Assembly: GCA_030039895.1 (NCBI GenBank)
Contig: JASHUR010000315.1
Coordinates: forward strand, 1 to 34,059
Direction of reading: 5' to 3'
Length of the DNA: 34,059 nt
From: Acidobacteriaceae bacterium
GTDB lineage: Bacteria; Acidobacteriota; Terriglobia; Terriglobales; Acidobacteriaceae
Shown: positions 1 through 9,400 of the stretch, piece after piece
Layout: each line of letters begins with the position of its first letter
Numbering within the stretch: position 1 is the stretch's first letter
Notes under the pieces: generated by a model
What the model was told of the DNA's origin: nothing
Seen by the model: only the letters and a program-made list of their open reading frames with translations
The model's database searches: none
Made by a program: the position numbers and the translations under genes

Positions 1-223
1 GTACGCCTTCGAGCGCCAGCAGCGATCGTAGCGTCGCCTCAATGTCTGCCGCCTCGTTCTTTGCCGGAAGAATCACCGCGACCTGCGTAGGCTCCATACG
101 CGGCTCACCGTATTTCCCATCCAACACATCGGGAATCTCAGGCAGTTTTTTTAGCGCCACTGCTGTACTTACAACCCACATTAGTGCGACCGCCCAAGCG
201 GTTATTCCCAGAACTGTCAACAT
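1..223 (-). CDS. Family 2 glycosyltransferase, N-terminal part only (cut by left window edge)
   Basis: The minus strand is open from an ATG at 223 to the window edge, giving 74 residues. They start with one hydrophobic membrane segment (about residues 1-25, MLTVLGITAWAVALMWVV...), followed by a short linker and VAVILPAKNEAADIEATLRS, the typical first beta strand and nucleotide-binding start of a GT-A fold family 2 glycosyltransferase. The ATG overlaps the dnaE stop codon by one base (TGATG), so translation is probably coupled to dnaE. A membrane anchor before a GT2 domain suggests a transferase acting at the inner face of the cytoplasmic membrane, for example on lipid-linked or hopanoid substrates. 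The acceptor cannot be told from this fragment. The family call is solid; the specific role is unknown. Confidence 0.75.
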   Translation of the reverse strand, partial: MLTVLGITAWAVALMWVVSTAVALKKLPEIPDVLDGKYGEPRMEPTQVAVILPAKNEAADIEATLRSLLALEGV

Positions 224-3200
224 CAATCGAGCGCCTGCACCATACCGCGTCCCAGCAGCGCTTCGACCTTCTCGATCAGCGCGCGGTCGGCGGCAATCTT
301 CATCTCCGCCGGCTCGAGCACCACACAGAACTCGCCCGCCTGCTCGAGATTCAGCATCAGCTTCGCCGTTCCCGGAGCGGCCTCCATCATCTCCTTCAGC
401 TCCGTCAGCGATGCCTCGCTCACGCGCTCCAGCGGCACGCGAATCCGTACATTCTGGGGCAGCCGCACTTTCACATCTTCAAGCGGGACGATGGATGACA
501 CGGTAAGTTTCGGCGCTGCATCCTCTTCAGCCCGTAACTGCCCGCGCACCAGCACTGGAACCTCAATCTTCAAACTCTCCGCCAACCGCTCATAATCCTT
601 CGGGAAGCAGATAAGGTCGATTTTTCCAACTGTGTCTTCGAGAGACGCCTGAGCATACAGCTCACCCGACCGCTTTGACTTCGCCACTTTTAATCCCGCA
701 ATCACACCCGCAATCGCAATTTCATTCTCAGGAGCAGCCTGCCCCCGCCGTCCCGTTGAAGGCGCTGGCTTCATCTCCAGAGCCGTTGCCGTGTCCACCA
801 CGCCCGGCAGGTTCCGTAGCTTCTCCGCATACTTGTCGAGCGGATGCCCGGACACGAAGAACCCCAGAACCTCTTTCTCCGACTGCAATCGCAGATTCTC
901 ATCCCAGTCTGGAATGTTGGGCAACTCATCCGCCTTCGACGAAGCCGGATGATCGTCAAAGATGCCGAAGAGCCCCGCCTGCCCTGCTGCCTGGTCGCGC
1001 TGCGCCTTCTGCGCCCGCTCCATCGCTTTGTCCACCGACGCCAGCAACTGCGACCGTCGCCCGAACGAATCGAGTGCACCGGCCTTGATCAGCGATTCCA
1101 GCACGCGCTTGTTCATCAGCCGCAGGTCGACCTTCTCGCAGAACTCCCAGAATGACGTGAAGCTCCTGTTCTCCGCTGCCAGATCTGTGCGAGCCGCCAG
1201 AATCGAGTCGATCGCGTTGCGGCCCACGTTCTTGATCGCCGTCAGGCCGAATCGAATTGCCCTGCCGTGCGGCGTGAAATCAGCATCGCTGAACAGCACA
1301 TCAGGACGCTCAACCGGAATCCCCAGTTCCCTGCACTCCTTGATGTACTTCACCACGTTCTCAGGTTTTGAAATCTCCGACGTCAGCAACGCTGCCATAA
1401 ATTCCACTGGGTAGTGGGTCTTGAGGTAAGCCGTTTGGTACGCCAGCAACGCATACGCCGCAGAGTGTGACTTGTTGAAGCCGTAGCCGGCAAACTGCTC
1501 CATCAGGTCGAAGATGCGAACCACTTTGTCCTTCGGGAATCCGCGCTCTACCGCGCCAGTCACAAACCGGTCGCGCTGCTTCGCCATCTCCGCCGGATCT
1601 TTCTTGCCCATTGCGCGACGGAGCAGATCCGCTTCGCCCAGCGAGTAGCCCGCCAGCACGTTCGCAATCTGCATCACCTGTTCCTGATACACAATTACGC
1701 CCAGCGTCTCCTTGAGCAGCGCCTCCAGCGGAGGCAGCTCGTACTCAACTTTCTTGCGGCCCCACTTGCGCTCGATGAAGTCGTCGATCATGCCGCCCTG
1801 GATCGGCCCCGGCCGGTACAGCGCGTTCAGCGCTGTCAGGTCTTCCACTGTTGTCGGCCTATATCGCCGCAAAACATCACGCATCCCGCCAGACTCAAAC
1901 TGAAATACGCCCGACGTCAGCGCGCGGTGGAATATCTGCTCATATGTTTCCTGATCATCCAGAGGAACCAGCGACATGTCCAGCTCTTCGCCACGATTCT
2001 TCCTGATCAGCTTCAGGCAGTCATCGATCACGGTCAGCGTCGTCAGGCCCAGAAAGTCCATCTTGAGCAGGCCCATTTTTTCGACCGCTTTCATGTCGTA
2101 GGCGGTCACGATTTCGTCGTTCTTGCTGCGCGCCACGGGAACCAGATCGGTGAGCGGACGCGGCGCGATGACCACGCCGGCCGCGTGCACACCCGCGCCG
2201 CGGACGAGGCCTTCCAGCCTCCTTGCCGTGTCAATCAGCTCGCGAACCTGTGCGTTGCCCTCGTACGCCTCCTCCAGCTGCGGAGAGTCCTTGAGCGCCT
2301 GCTCAATCGTCACGCCAATCGTCGTCGGAACCAGCTTTGCAATCCGATCCACATCGCCGTACGGCATGTCCAGCGCTCGGCCCACATCCTTGATCGCCGC
2401 CTTGGCCGCCATTGTATTGAAGGTGATGATCTGGGCCACCTGCTCACGCCCGTACTTGCGAGTGACGTACTCAATCACCTCGCCGCGACGGTTCATGTCA
2501 AAGTCAATATCGATGTCCGGCATCGACACGCGCTCGGGATTCAGGAACCGCTCAAACAGCAGGGCATTCTGCAGCGGATCAATGTCCGTTATTTCCATCA
2601 CGTAGCTCACCAGCGATCCCGCCGCCGAGCCGCGTCCCGGTCCCACCGGAATTTCATGCTCCCGTGCATAGCGAATGAAGTCCCACACAATCAGGAAGTA
2701 CCCCGGGAACTTCATCTGCTTAATGATGTCGATCTCGCGCTCCAGCCGCGCCTCATACTCGCTTACTGGATTTCGCAGCAGTCCGCGCTCCTGCAGATGC
2801 CGGATTGAAGAGTCCAGCCGCTTCTTGAAGCCCTTGCGGCAAATCATCTCAAAGTAGCTGTCGATCGTGTGTCCCTCCGGCACCGCAAACTCCGGAAAAG
2901 GGTTCTCGACCTTGTTCAGCTTCAGCGAGCACCGCTCCGCAAACTGCATCGTGCGGCTTACCACCTCCGGAGCATGCGCAAACAGCTTCTCCATTTCTGC
3001 CGCAGACTTCACGTAAAACTGATCGGAGTCAAACTTGAACCGCTTCGGATCATGGATCGACCCTGCCGTCTGCACGCATAACAACACCTCATGCGCGTGC
3101 GAATCGTCCTCGCACAGGTAGTGGCTGTCGTTCGTCGCTACCAGTGGAATTTCTAACTCCTTCTCCAGCCTGAACAGATCTCCATGTATCTTCTTTTCTA

Positions 3201-3741
3201 GCTCGAGGCCCTGATCTTGAATTTCGAGGAAGAAGTTTCCGCGCCCGAAGATGTCCTGATACTGTCCCGCCGTCTGCCTTGCTGCCTCATAGCGCCCGGC
3301 CATCAGGTGCTCGCATAGCTCACCCGCCAGACAGCCGGAAAACCCGATCAGCCCTTCGGCATGTTCGGCCAGATATTTCTTGCTTACCCTCGGCTTGCGG
3401 TAGAACCCATGCAGCGAAGCTTCCGAGGTGATCCGCACCAGGTTGCGGTATCCCTCTTCGTTCTCCGCCAGCACCAGCAGGTGATTGTAGTCGTCGCCCT
3501 GCGGGTCGGCACGATGATCCTCTCTCTTGCAGATGTACAACTCGCAGCCAAGAATCGGCTTGATGCCTTTTTTCTTCGCTGCCTCAAAAAAATGCACTGC
3601 GCCATAAATGTTGCCGTGGTCGGTGATGGCAACAGCCTTCTGGCCGATGCTGGACACGCGGTCCACCAGCTTTTCCACGTCGCAGGCGCCGTCCAGCAGG
3701 GAGTAATCAGTATGCAGATGAAGGTGGGTAAATTCAGCCAT
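223..3741 (-). CDS. dnaE: DNA polymerase III subunit alpha
   Basis: This is the replicative DNA polymerase catalytic subunit, 1172 residues, normal for DnaE1. The N-terminal PHP domain has THLHLHTDYS at 5-14 and ITDHGN at 39-44, the metal-binding histidine and aspartate motifs. The palm carries the acidic motif PDIDIDFD at 408-415 and the third catalytic aspartate near 562 (KMDFLGL), which by comparison with E. coli D401, D403 and D555 complete the active site. The fingers, helix-hairpin-helix region (about 830-900) and a C-terminal OB-fold (about 990-1070, IAIAGVIAGLKV) follow. No Gram-positive PolC-type exonuclease insertion is seen. The start ATG lacks a strong Shine-Dalgarno but gives the canonical MAEFTHLHLHT N-terminus. 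It lies downstream of the zinc-ribbon gene, with a 95-base gap, and overlaps the start of the left-edge glycosyltransferase gene. Confidence 0.98.
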   Translation of the reverse strand: MAEFTHLHLHTDYSLLDGACDVEKLVDRVSSIGQKAVAITDHGNIYGAVHFFEAAKKKGIKPILGCELYICKREDHRADPQGDDYNHLLVLAENEEGYRNLVRITSEASLHGFYRKPRVSKKYLAEHAEGLIGFSGCLAGELCEHLMAGRYEAARQTAGQYQDIFGRGNFFLEIQDQGLELEKKIHGDLFRLEKELEIPLVATNDSHYLCEDDSHAHEVLLCVQTAGSIHDPKRFKFDSDQFYVKSAAEMEKLFAHAPEVVSRTMQFAERCSLKLNKVENPFPEFAVPEGHTIDSYFEMICRKGFKKRLDSSIRHLQERGLLRNPVSEYEARLEREIDIIKQMKFPGYFLIVWDFIRYAREHEIPVGPGRGSAAGSLVSYVMEITDIDPLQNALLFERFLNPERVSMPDIDIDFDMNRRGEVIEYVTRKYGREQVAQIITFNTMAAKAAIKDVGRALDMPYGDVDRIAKLVPTTIGVTIEQALKDSPQLEEAYEGNAQVRELIDTARRLEGLVRGAGVHAAGVVIAPRPLTDLVPVARSKNDEIVTAYDMKAVEKMGLLKMDFLGLTTLTVIDDCLKLIRKNRGEELDMSLVPLDDQETYEQIFHRALTSGVFQFESGGMRDVLRRYRPTTVEDLTALNALYRPGPIQGGMIDDFIERKWGRKKVEYELPPLEALLKETLGVIVYQEQVMQIANVLAGYSLGEADLLRRAMGKKDPAEMAKQRDRFVTGAVERGFPKDKVVRIFDLMEQFAGYGFNKSHSAAYALLAYQTAYLKTHYPVEFMAALLTSEISKPENVVKYIKECRELGIPVERPDVLFSDADFTPHGRAIRFGLTAIKNVGRNAIDSILAARTDLAAENRSFTSFWEFCEKVDLRLMNKRVLESLIKAGALDSFGRRSQLLASVDKAMERAQKAQRDQAAGQAGLFGIFDDHPASSKADELPNIPDWDENLRLQSEKEVLGFFVSGHPLDKYAEKLRNLPGVVDTATALEMKPAPSTGRRGQAAPENEIAIAGVIAGLKVAKSKRSGELYAQASLEDTVGKIDLICFPKDYERLAESLKIEVPVLVRGQLRAEEDAAPKLTVSSIVPLEDVKVRLPQNVRIRVPLERVSEASLTELKEMMEAAPGTAKLMLNLEQAGEFCVVLEPAEMKIAADRALIEKVEALLGRGMVQALD

Positions 3742-3836
3742 GACGATGGTTCAATTCTAGTCTCGCTGTCAGGCTGCAAATGCATGTTCGCGTGGAAAAG
3801 CCGGGACAAAACTCGGAAGCAGCTTCGTAGCGGTCT

Positions 3837-4040
3837 CTAACTGTCTTTGGTGTACAGCATGTCCCGGATGGCCTTGCGGCGCGCAGAATCCTGCTCGGCG
3901 TTGCCGCTGCTCAAGCTCTTCGGGGCATCTTCGGCATCGGGCTCGCTGCACGCCGGACAGCGGTTCGCAAATCCCGGCTTATCCGGCAGCAGTTCAAACT
4001 CCTCGGAACAAATCACGCAGACTTTCATAGGAAAAGGCAT
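3837..4040 (-). CDS. Small zinc-ribbon protein (67 aa)
   Basis: A short protein with two CxxC knuckles, CVIC at residues 8-11 and CPAC at 28-31, spaced as in a rubredoxin-like or zinc-ribbon fold, followed by a charged, probably disordered tail. I chose the ATG at 4040 (MPFPMKVCVIC) because GGAG lies 8 bases upstream. The ATG at 4028 (MKVCVIC) is the alternative, and a longer in-frame ORF reaches 4088. The gene lies between the sugar isomerase-like gene and dnaE on the same strand. It may bind Zn and act as a regulatory or adaptor protein, but no function can be assigned from the sequence. It does not look like a random ORF because the Cys pairs are ideally spaced and the start has a good ribosome binding site. 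Confidence 0.7.
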   Translation of the reverse strand: MPFPMKVCVICSEEFELLPDKPGFANRCPACSEPDAEDAPKSLSSGNAEQDSARRKAIRDMLYTKDS

Positions 4041-4135
4041 TGCAATCACTCCATTCAAGAAATCATCAGGTGTTCCATCTAGCAGCATCCCGCTGCCGCT
4101 ACCTGGTCCAGCGTGTATGCCCGAACTGCGAGCCC

Positions 4136-4990
4136 CTATGCCATCAGCTTATGCAGGTACTCGTAGCTCCCCCGGATGCTCTTAAATGGATGCCCGTAGG
4201 TGTCATCCTGCTCCACAAAATAGTGCTCCATTTCCAGCTGCTCCGCCGCTGCCAGAATCGGCTTCCAGTCAATTGAGCCTTTGCCAACCGGGACGAAGTG
4301 TGCCGATGATGGCCCCATGTCATACGAAATAGGAAAGCCCGGCTTGCGGTCTTTCAGGTGCAGCATCCGTATGCGCCTGCCCATCCTCTTCATCATGGTC
4401 AGCGGATCTTGCCCAGCCTGCACCGCCCAATAGCAGTCCAGCTCAAAGAACACGAGCTTCGGATCTGTTTCCTCCACGAGCACTTCATATCCAGTGTTGC
4501 CTCCGCCATAGTTGGCGAATTCGTAGTCGTGATTGTGGAATGCAAACCGCAATCCAATATCCTGCGCCCGCTTGCCGAATTCGTTAAACTGCTTTGCAGC
4601 CGCGTGAAATCCCTCCAGCGTCCACATCGCATGCGGAATCATCGGGCACACCACCCACTGCAGCCCCAGTTGGCTCGCATATGGCAGTTGATTGATCAAT
4701 GTATTGAAGTCAAAGTGCCCGCTCGGCGCGCGCAGTCCTGCCTGTTGAATCATGTACAGCAGTTGGGCCGCCGGATACACATAACTCCCGCCGTACGTCT
4801 CCACTTCCTCGTACCCGATCTTTCTGATCTTGGCGAGCGTCTCCGGCAGGTCCTGTTCCGCTACCTGCCGCACCGTGTAAAGCTGGACGCCCAGTGGAAC
4901 GCGCGATGCCGCCCAAACCGCGCTGTTGCGAAAAGCCAGAATGGGCAGCAGTGCCGCCGAAGACTTCAGAAAATCTCTGCGGGAAGTCAT
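4136..4990 (-). CDS. Tat-exported sugar phosphate isomerase/epimerase-like TIM-barrel protein
   Basis: 284 residues. The N-terminus MTSRRDFLKSSAALLPILAF is a clear twin-arginine signal (SRRDFLK), so the folded protein is probably exported to the periplasm. The mature part matches the xylose isomerase-like / AP endonuclease 2 TIM-barrel superfamily: VPLGVQLYTVR near the start, GYEEVETYG (residues about 59-67), FAFHNHDYEF (about 150-160), FFELDCYWAVQAG, MLHLKDRKPG and a late VEQDDTYGHP. The E, H, D and E residues in these motifs are the usual divalent metal ligands of the family. Such exported isomerase-like proteins are common in Acidobacteriota and Planctomycetota, often in sugar or inositol-type catabolism, but the substrate is not readable here. 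It starts 12 bases after the kynureninase stop, so it is probably cotranscribed with it. Confidence 0.85.
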   Translation of the reverse strand: MTSRRDFLKSSAALLPILAFRNSAVWAASRVPLGVQLYTVRQVAEQDLPETLAKIRKIGYEEVETYGGSYVYPAAQLLYMIQQAGLRAPSGHFDFNTLINQLPYASQLGLQWVVCPMIPHAMWTLEGFHAAAKQFNEFGKRAQDIGLRFAFHNHDYEFANYGGGNTGYEVLVEETDPKLVFFELDCYWAVQAGQDPLTMMKRMGRRIRMLHLKDRKPGFPISYDMGPSSAHFVPVGKGSIDWKPILAAAEQLEMEHYFVEQDDTYGHPFKSIRGSYEYLHKLMA

Positions 4991-5002
4991 ATCGAAACCA
5001 TC

Positions 5003-6241
5003 TTACGCAATCGATTCGCTCGTTGTCGCACCCGCATGCACCATGTCTCCGATAGCCTGTGCTGTTCGCCTCATCTCTGCATCGCTCGTCAGACAGTCCG
5101 GACACAGCCGCAGCCACTCCCCACGCGCATCACAATCCATTCCCTCGTCGGCCAGCCGATTCACCACCTCGCGCGGGTTCTTTATCCGCACCGCGAGAAA
5201 TGCGCCATGCCGCGGGTCGCCGCCTGTTACATCCTTTATGCCAGCATCGGCAAGATAACCGCGCAGAGCTTGCAGTTGCCGTAGCCCATACTCCCGCAGC
5301 CGCGGCACTCCCATCGCGAGAGTGAACTCCTGCCCGCTGCGCGCCTGGTACCAGGTCAGTACGGGCGGAGTGCCCTCCAGAAACGCGTCTCCGCCTGCTT
5401 TCAACCTGATGGCCTCGTCCCGTTCAAAGGCCATCGGCTCGGCCTTGGCAAACCATCCCGTGTCCAGCGGGCGCAACCCGCTTTCGAGCGCTGTCCGCGA
5501 GACATATAAATATCCCGCTCCCGGTCCGCCACGCAGGTATTTGTAACTGCCACCGGTCATGAAATCAGCGCCCATCGACCGCACATCCACCGGAATCACG
5601 CCGACCGCATGGTACGCATCCACGAGTAGCCGCGCTCCGTGCGCGTGGCACGCTTCAGCCAGCCGTTCCAGTCCGTGGACTACCTGCGAGGTCTGATACA
5701 TCACCTGCGAAACTACTACCAGGTCCGTACCGCGCTCGGCCTCTGCAATCAACGCCTCCACGTCAAACTCGCGCTGCGCGTCCGGCTCGACCCAGCGCAC
5801 TTCGGCCCTGCCCAGCGCAGCATATTGCTTCAAAATCACATCGGTTGAGTCGAACTCACCGCGCGTCGCTACCACGCGCGGTCTGTGGCCCAGCGCGTTC
5901 AGCACCGCCCGCAGCCCCTGTCCAGCCGCTGTTTTCGGAACCACGCAGTCCGGCCGCTCCGCTCCGATCAGCCGCGCAATCCTCCGGCGAAAGGCCTCTC
6001 GCTCGGCCAGCCAGTCATCCCAGGCCTCACCCATCTTGCTGTACCAAAGCGATGTGGCGTCGGTTACGTCCTCTGCCATCGCATCCAGCGGACGCCCCAG
6101 CGAGTGGTTCGCCAGGTACACACGGTCCGTCGCCAGCACTCGCGTGAACAGAGGCGCAATGTGCCTTGCAATCGCCTCTTCGCTCAACGGCCCCGCTCCC
6201 ATCGCCGCCACTGCCGCTTGAATTTTCTCCGCTGTACTCAC
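5003..6241 (-). CDS. kynU: Kynureninase (PLP-dependent, aminotransferase class V fold)
   Basis: 412 residues from a GTG at 6241. That GTG overlaps the TGA of the upstream tryptophan dioxygenase gene (GTGA), a typical translational coupling; the reading frame stays open upstream to 6430, but that part only shadows the dioxygenase gene. Kynureninase hydrolyses L-kynurenine to anthranilate and alanine. Visible family features are [12 protein letters not shown] (residues 42-53), the phosphate-binding stretch around KTAAGQ (103-108), [10 protein letters not shown] (130-139), LVDAYHAVG (206-214, PLP-ring Asp and His) and the Schiff-base lysine K234 in [12 protein letters not shown]. The motif differs slightly from canonical kynureninases (YKYLNGGPG; DLAHSAG), so a related class V enzyme is possible. 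The adjacency to tryptophan dioxygenase makes kynureninase much the best call. Confidence 0.82.
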   Translation of the reverse strand: MSTAEKIQAAVAAMGAGPLSEEAIARHIAPLFTRVLATDRVYLANHSLGRPLDAMAEDVTDATSLWYSKMGEAWDDWLAEREAFRRRIARLIGAERPDCVVPKTAAGQGLRAVLNALGHRPRVVATRGEFDSTDVILKQYAALGRAEVRWVEPDAQREFDVEALIAEAERGTDLVVVSQVMYQTSQVVHGLERLAEACHAHGARLLVDAYHAVGVIPVDVRSMGADFMTGGSYKYLRGGPGAGYLYVSRTALESGLRPLDTGWFAKAEPMAFERDEAIRLKAGGDAFLEGTPPVLTWYQARSGQEFTLAMGVPRLREYGLRQLQALRGYLADAGIKDVTGGDPRHGAFLAVRIKNPREVVNRLADEGMDCDARGEWLRLCPDCLTSDAEMRRTAQAIGDMVHAGATTSESIA

Positions 6242-7089
6242 CGCTGCTTCAACCCCGTCCGGACCGCCAGCAACTCCGGAAAGAACTCCAATTCCAGCGC
6301 TTGCCGCAAGAATCCTACGCCCGACGAACCGCCCGTCCCCGGCCGGAACCCGATGATTCGTTCCACCGTTTTCATGTGCCGGAAGCGCCACAACTGGAAG
6401 TACTCCTCCACATCCACCAGCTTCTCGCACATCTCATATGCGTCCCAGTGCTTCCGCGGACTCTCGTAGATACCTCGAAACACCTCTACCAGCGCTGCAT
6501 TCTTCTCGTGCGGCCGGCTCCAGTCCCGCTCTATGCACTCTTTTGGGACTGCCAAGCCGCGGCGCGCCAGGTGGCGCAGGAACTCGTCGTACAGGCTCGG
6601 AGCGTCCAGCGCGCTCATCAGGTCCGCGTGGATCGCTACGTCGCTCGCAAACACTTTCAGCGCGTCCCGGTTTTTGTTTCCCAGCAAAAACTCCAGCTTA
6701 CGATACTGGTACGACTGAAACCCGGATGCGTGCCCGAGCACCCCGCGGAACTCCATATACTCCGACGGCGTCAGGGTTTCCAGCACCGCCCACTGGTCGA
6801 AAAGCTGCATCTGGATCAGCTTCGCCCGCGACAGAATCTTGAAGCACGGATCAAGCTGGTCCTGCTGCACAAACCGTATCGCCGCCGTCAGCTCGTGGAT
6901 CAGCTGCTTCATCCACAGCTCCGACACCTGGTGCTGAATAATGAACAGCATCTCGTCGTGGTGCTCGGGACGCGACAACGGACGCTGCTGCGCCAGAAGT
7001 TCGGGCAGGCACAAATACCCGGCGTAACTCATCCGGTGCGAAAAATCCGTCACAATGCCCGGCTCCAGCGGGCGCTCATTCTTCTCCAT
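6238..7089 (-). CDS. kynA: Tryptophan 2,3-dioxygenase
   Basis: 283 residues, the usual length of bacterial TDO. It is a cytosolic haem enzyme that opens the indole ring of L-tryptophan to N-formylkynurenine. The distal-pocket motif [14 protein letters not shown] (residues 49-62, with H53 in the position of Xanthomonas H55), the [18 protein letters not shown] block (123-140) and the proximal haem ligand H238 in [20 protein letters not shown] (235-254) are all present. The start ATG at 7089 has a good GGAGAGG ribosome binding site. It is the first gene of a minus-strand run with kynureninase next. No kynurenine formamidase is seen beside it, so that step must be encoded elsewhere or done by another enzyme. 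Confidence 0.96.
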   Translation of the reverse strand: MEKNERPLEPGIVTDFSHRMSYAGYLCLPELLAQQRPLSRPEHHDEMLFIIQHQVSELWMKQLIHELTAAIRFVQQDQLDPCFKILSRAKLIQMQLFDQWAVLETLTPSEYMEFRGVLGHASGFQSYQYRKLEFLLGNKNRDALKVFASDVAIHADLMSALDAPSLYDEFLRHLARRGLAVPKECIERDWSRPHEKNAALVEVFRGIYESPRKHWDAYEMCEKLVDVEEYFQLWRFRHMKTVERIIGFRPGTGGSSGVGFLRQALELEFFPELLAVRTGLKQR

Positions 7090-7312
7090 AACCTCTCCGG
7101 CCGGTTTTTACCGTTGCGCAAAAAAGATGCCCGGCGGTAAAGGCCAACTCAGCCGCCAGGCACAGGGAGGCATACTTCCCTCAGCAAAACTTATCAGCTT
7201 GAGGCCCGTAGCATGCTATTGTCAACCATAAAATCAGACCCTGGCTTGCTTTACATACTGCATGACGACACAAAGTAAATGTCATCCATCGCTTCCCTCG
7301 TTCATCTTGCAG

Positions 7313-7341
7313 CAAAAAGGGAGAGCTTCCTAAGCCCTCCC
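7313..7341 (-). terminator. Rho-independent terminator
   Basis: On the minus strand, about 30 bases after the stop of the 7370-8323 gene, there is a 10-bp stem (GGGAGGGCTT / AAGCTCTCCC, one mismatch) with a 3-base loop, followed directly by TTTTTG. It would end transcription coming from the secreted-protein gene before the tryptophan dioxygenase operon. The remaining intergenic bases 7090-7312 hold no gene that I can support; the promoter of the dioxygenase operon must lie there. Confidence 0.8.
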
Positions 7342-7369
7342 TCACGGTCTCTTACTCCAACTCGAATTC

Positions 7370-8323
7370 CTACTTCACTACTGTCTGAAACAACGGCGAG
7401 TGCAGGAGTGCTGAGAACTGGCTATCGGAGCTTGAGTAACTCACATCAAGATCTCCTGCGCTCGAATCGATCGTCGTCGAATCAATCGCCTGCTTCTCAA
7501 CCGGCGTGCCGCTTATCTTCTCGTACATCGCCGCGGCATTCAGTAGTGAGGACAGCGTCGCCGCCGTGAACGTATCCGGCGTCTGCACCTGCAGCGCAAA
7601 CTTCACCCCATTCTGGAAGTCCATGGTGTAAGTCGAGCCAAGCAAACGTTTTCTGATCTGTTCGTAATCCGCAAGCTGCGCCGCCTGCCCCAGTAGCCCG
7701 CGCATCATAAACTGCGTCCCCTGCTGATCCAGAATGCTCCACAAGGCCTGGGAATCCACCTGGCTCATCTCGCTCAACATCGTCTGGTTGGTCAGGAAGT
7801 TCGGCGCCAGCCCATCGCGTGCATCCAAGGCCGGCTTCAGCGCGTCAGTCGAACCGAACACCATCGTCGTCGGGTTTAGAAACACCACCACCATCCCGCT
7901 CTTGCCCATCGGGTACAGGGCATTCGCTCGGATCATCTTCGGCTTAATCTTCTCTTTCTTGAAGTTCGCCAGAATATCCGGCAACGAGAACTCCCCTTGA
8001 GCAATCCCCACTGTGCGCACGCCGCTTTGGCCATTCACACGAAACGCCGCAAACGCGAGCTCGTCCACATCATTGTTTTCGTTAAACCCGGACTGCTGGA
8101 GCGCGACTTCCAGCTGCTTCAGCTCCGGCGGCAGAATCCGCGCCTTCAGGTCCATCGCCGCCGGTGAGTTCTGCATCGCATGGTAGTCCACCACAATGAT
8201 CTGCTGCACATTGCTAGGAATCGCCGTTCGCGCATCCGTGTCGAGCTGCGCTGCATGCGCTGCACCAGCAAATATGACTGCCAGCACCGCCGCCAGTCCC
8301 GCCGTCCACCTGTTCACCTTCAC
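7370..8323 (-). CDS. Secreted protein of unknown function
   Basis: I do not recognise a named family. The start chosen is the GTG at 8323 (VKVNRWTAGLAAVLAVIFAG), which has GGAGGAAG about 11 bases upstream and gives 317 residues. An in-frame GTG at 8383 would add 20 charged residues before the signal. The N-terminus is a classical signal peptide with a probable cleavage after AHA (GAAHAAQLD). The mature part is mixed alpha/beta without Cys, membrane segments or repeats; it includes IIVVDYHAMQNSPAAMDLK and MVVVFLNPTTMVFGSTDAL. It ends just before a good terminator. Proteins of this kind are usually annotated hypothetical in Acidobacteriota. It is probably periplasmic. Confidence 0.75.
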   Translation of the reverse strand: MKVNRWTAGLAAVLAVIFAGAAHAAQLDTDARTAIPSNVQQIIVVDYHAMQNSPAAMDLKARILPPELKQLEVALQQSGFNENNDVDELAFAAFRVNGQSGVRTVGIAQGEFSLPDILANFKKEKIKPKMIRANALYPMGKSGMVVVFLNPTTMVFGSTDALKPALDARDGLAPNFLTNQTMLSEMSQVDSQALWSILDQQGTQFMMRGLLGQAAQLADYEQIRKRLLGSTYTMDFQNGVKFALQVQTPDTFTAATLSSLLNAAAMYEKISGTPVEKQAIDSTTIDSSAGDLDVSYSSSDSQFSALLHSPLFQTVVK

Positions 8324-8439
8324 CTTTGTTTCTTCCTCCGGCCAGCGCTTCACACGCCGTACCTCGTCATCGTATCGCTGCACACTGCTTACTCAAAGTC
8401 TCGCAAGACCGTGTATTCGTTTAGACGTTTCGTCTCGCG

Positions 8440-9375
8440 TCATGTTGCGATCGCAGCCTGCGCACCCGGCCAACGCATGGGCCGCTTGAGCCGCCGTTCC
8501 AGGATCTTCTCCTCTGGATCAAACTCATGGAAATGACGCAGCCAGTCACTTTCCCGCTCAGCTGCCTCTTCAGGAATCAGCCCAATCAATTCCCCGCGCG
8601 ACACCTGCACGCCAAACCGCGCTGCCTTTTCTTCTACCGCCTTATATACCTGGCTCACAGGAGTCTTCTGGAAGTCAGTAATATTCATGGAGATCTGCGC
8701 CTCGCCGTGCGCCATCACCCCTATTGCTTTAACGCCCGTCAACCCGCCGCTGGATGCGCGAATCTCCCGCGCAATCGACCGCGCCGTCGCCACATCGCTG
8801 GTATTTAGATACAGGTTCCACGCAATCAGGAATCGTCGCGCACCTACGACTGAGGCGCCCGCCGTTGGATGCAGATCGGGCCCACCTACGTCCGGCCGGC
8901 GCGCGGCCTCGCGCTTTACCGCTTCGCGCAACCCCTCAAACTGTCCGCGACGCACATCCTCCAGCAACACACGGTCGGGACGCGCCGCTGCCGCCTCGTA
9001 AAAGTACACAGGGACTCCGTATCGGTTCCAGATCTCCGCGCCAGCCTGCCGCGCCAGCAGTACGCACTGCTCAAGCGAAACATCCCTCACCGGCACAAAC
9101 GGAACCACGTCCGCTGCGCCGATTCGTGGATGAACGCCTTGCTGCTTCGTCAGGTTAATTCGCTCCGCTGCCATACCCGCGCCGCGAACGGCCGCTTCCA
9201 TCACTGCTGCCGGCGCACCTGCAATCGTCACTACCGACCGGTTATGGTCTGCGTCCAGCGAATAGTCCAGCAGCGACACTCCGTCTACAGCCATGGCGGC
9301 AACAATCGCCTCCACGACTGCGGGCTCGCGCCCTTCTGAAAAATTCGGAACACATTCAATCAGTGGATCACTCAT
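8440..9375 (-). CDS. ftcD: Glutamate formimidoyltransferase
   Basis: 311 residues, the length of the stand-alone formiminotransferase; the cyclodeaminase domain of the bifunctional enzyme is absent. It transfers the formimino group of N-formimino-L-glutamate to tetrahydrofolate in histidine degradation. Diagnostic parts are the start LIECVPNFSEGR (residues 5-16), DADHNRSVVTIAG (41-53), and KQQGVHPRIGAADVVPFVPV (77-96) with catalytic His82, followed by FLIAWNLYLNT and VMAHGEAQISMNITDF. An AAGG motif lies 8 bases upstream of the ATG. No other histidine-utilisation gene (hutH, hutU, hutI) is in the window. It lies between the PagL-like barrel gene (25-base gap) and the secreted-protein gene on the same strand. 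Confidence 0.93.
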   Translation of the reverse strand: MSDPLIECVPNFSEGREPAVVEAIVAAMAVDGVSLLDYSLDADHNRSVVTIAGAPAAVMEAAVRGAGMAAERINLTKQQGVHPRIGAADVVPFVPVRDVSLEQCVLLARQAGAEIWNRYGVPVYFYEAAAARPDRVLLEDVRRGQFEGLREAVKREAARRPDVGGPDLHPTAGASVVGARRFLIAWNLYLNTSDVATARSIAREIRASSGGLTGVKAIGVMAHGEAQISMNITDFQKTPVSQVYKAVEEKAARFGVQVSRGELIGLIPEEAAERESDWLRHFHEFDPEEKILERRLKRPMRWPGAQAAIAT

Positions 9376-9400
9376 TGTTCAAGCCTTAGCGACGATGTTC

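Noticed and set aside
1927-2808. Long plus-strand ORF (293 codons) opposite dnaE
   Set aside because: A shadow of the GC-rich dnaE coding strand: rich in His, Arg and Gln with no domain signature.
6242-6430. Longer N-terminus of kynureninase
   Set aside because: It reads entirely within the tryptophan dioxygenase gene in another frame; the GTG overlapping the TGA is a far better start.
7197-7225. Perfect TTGACA (minus strand, 7225-7220) upstream of the tryptophan dioxygenase gene as a promoter
   Set aside because: No acceptable -10 hexamer at 16-18 bases; the nearest GATAAG is 24 bases away.
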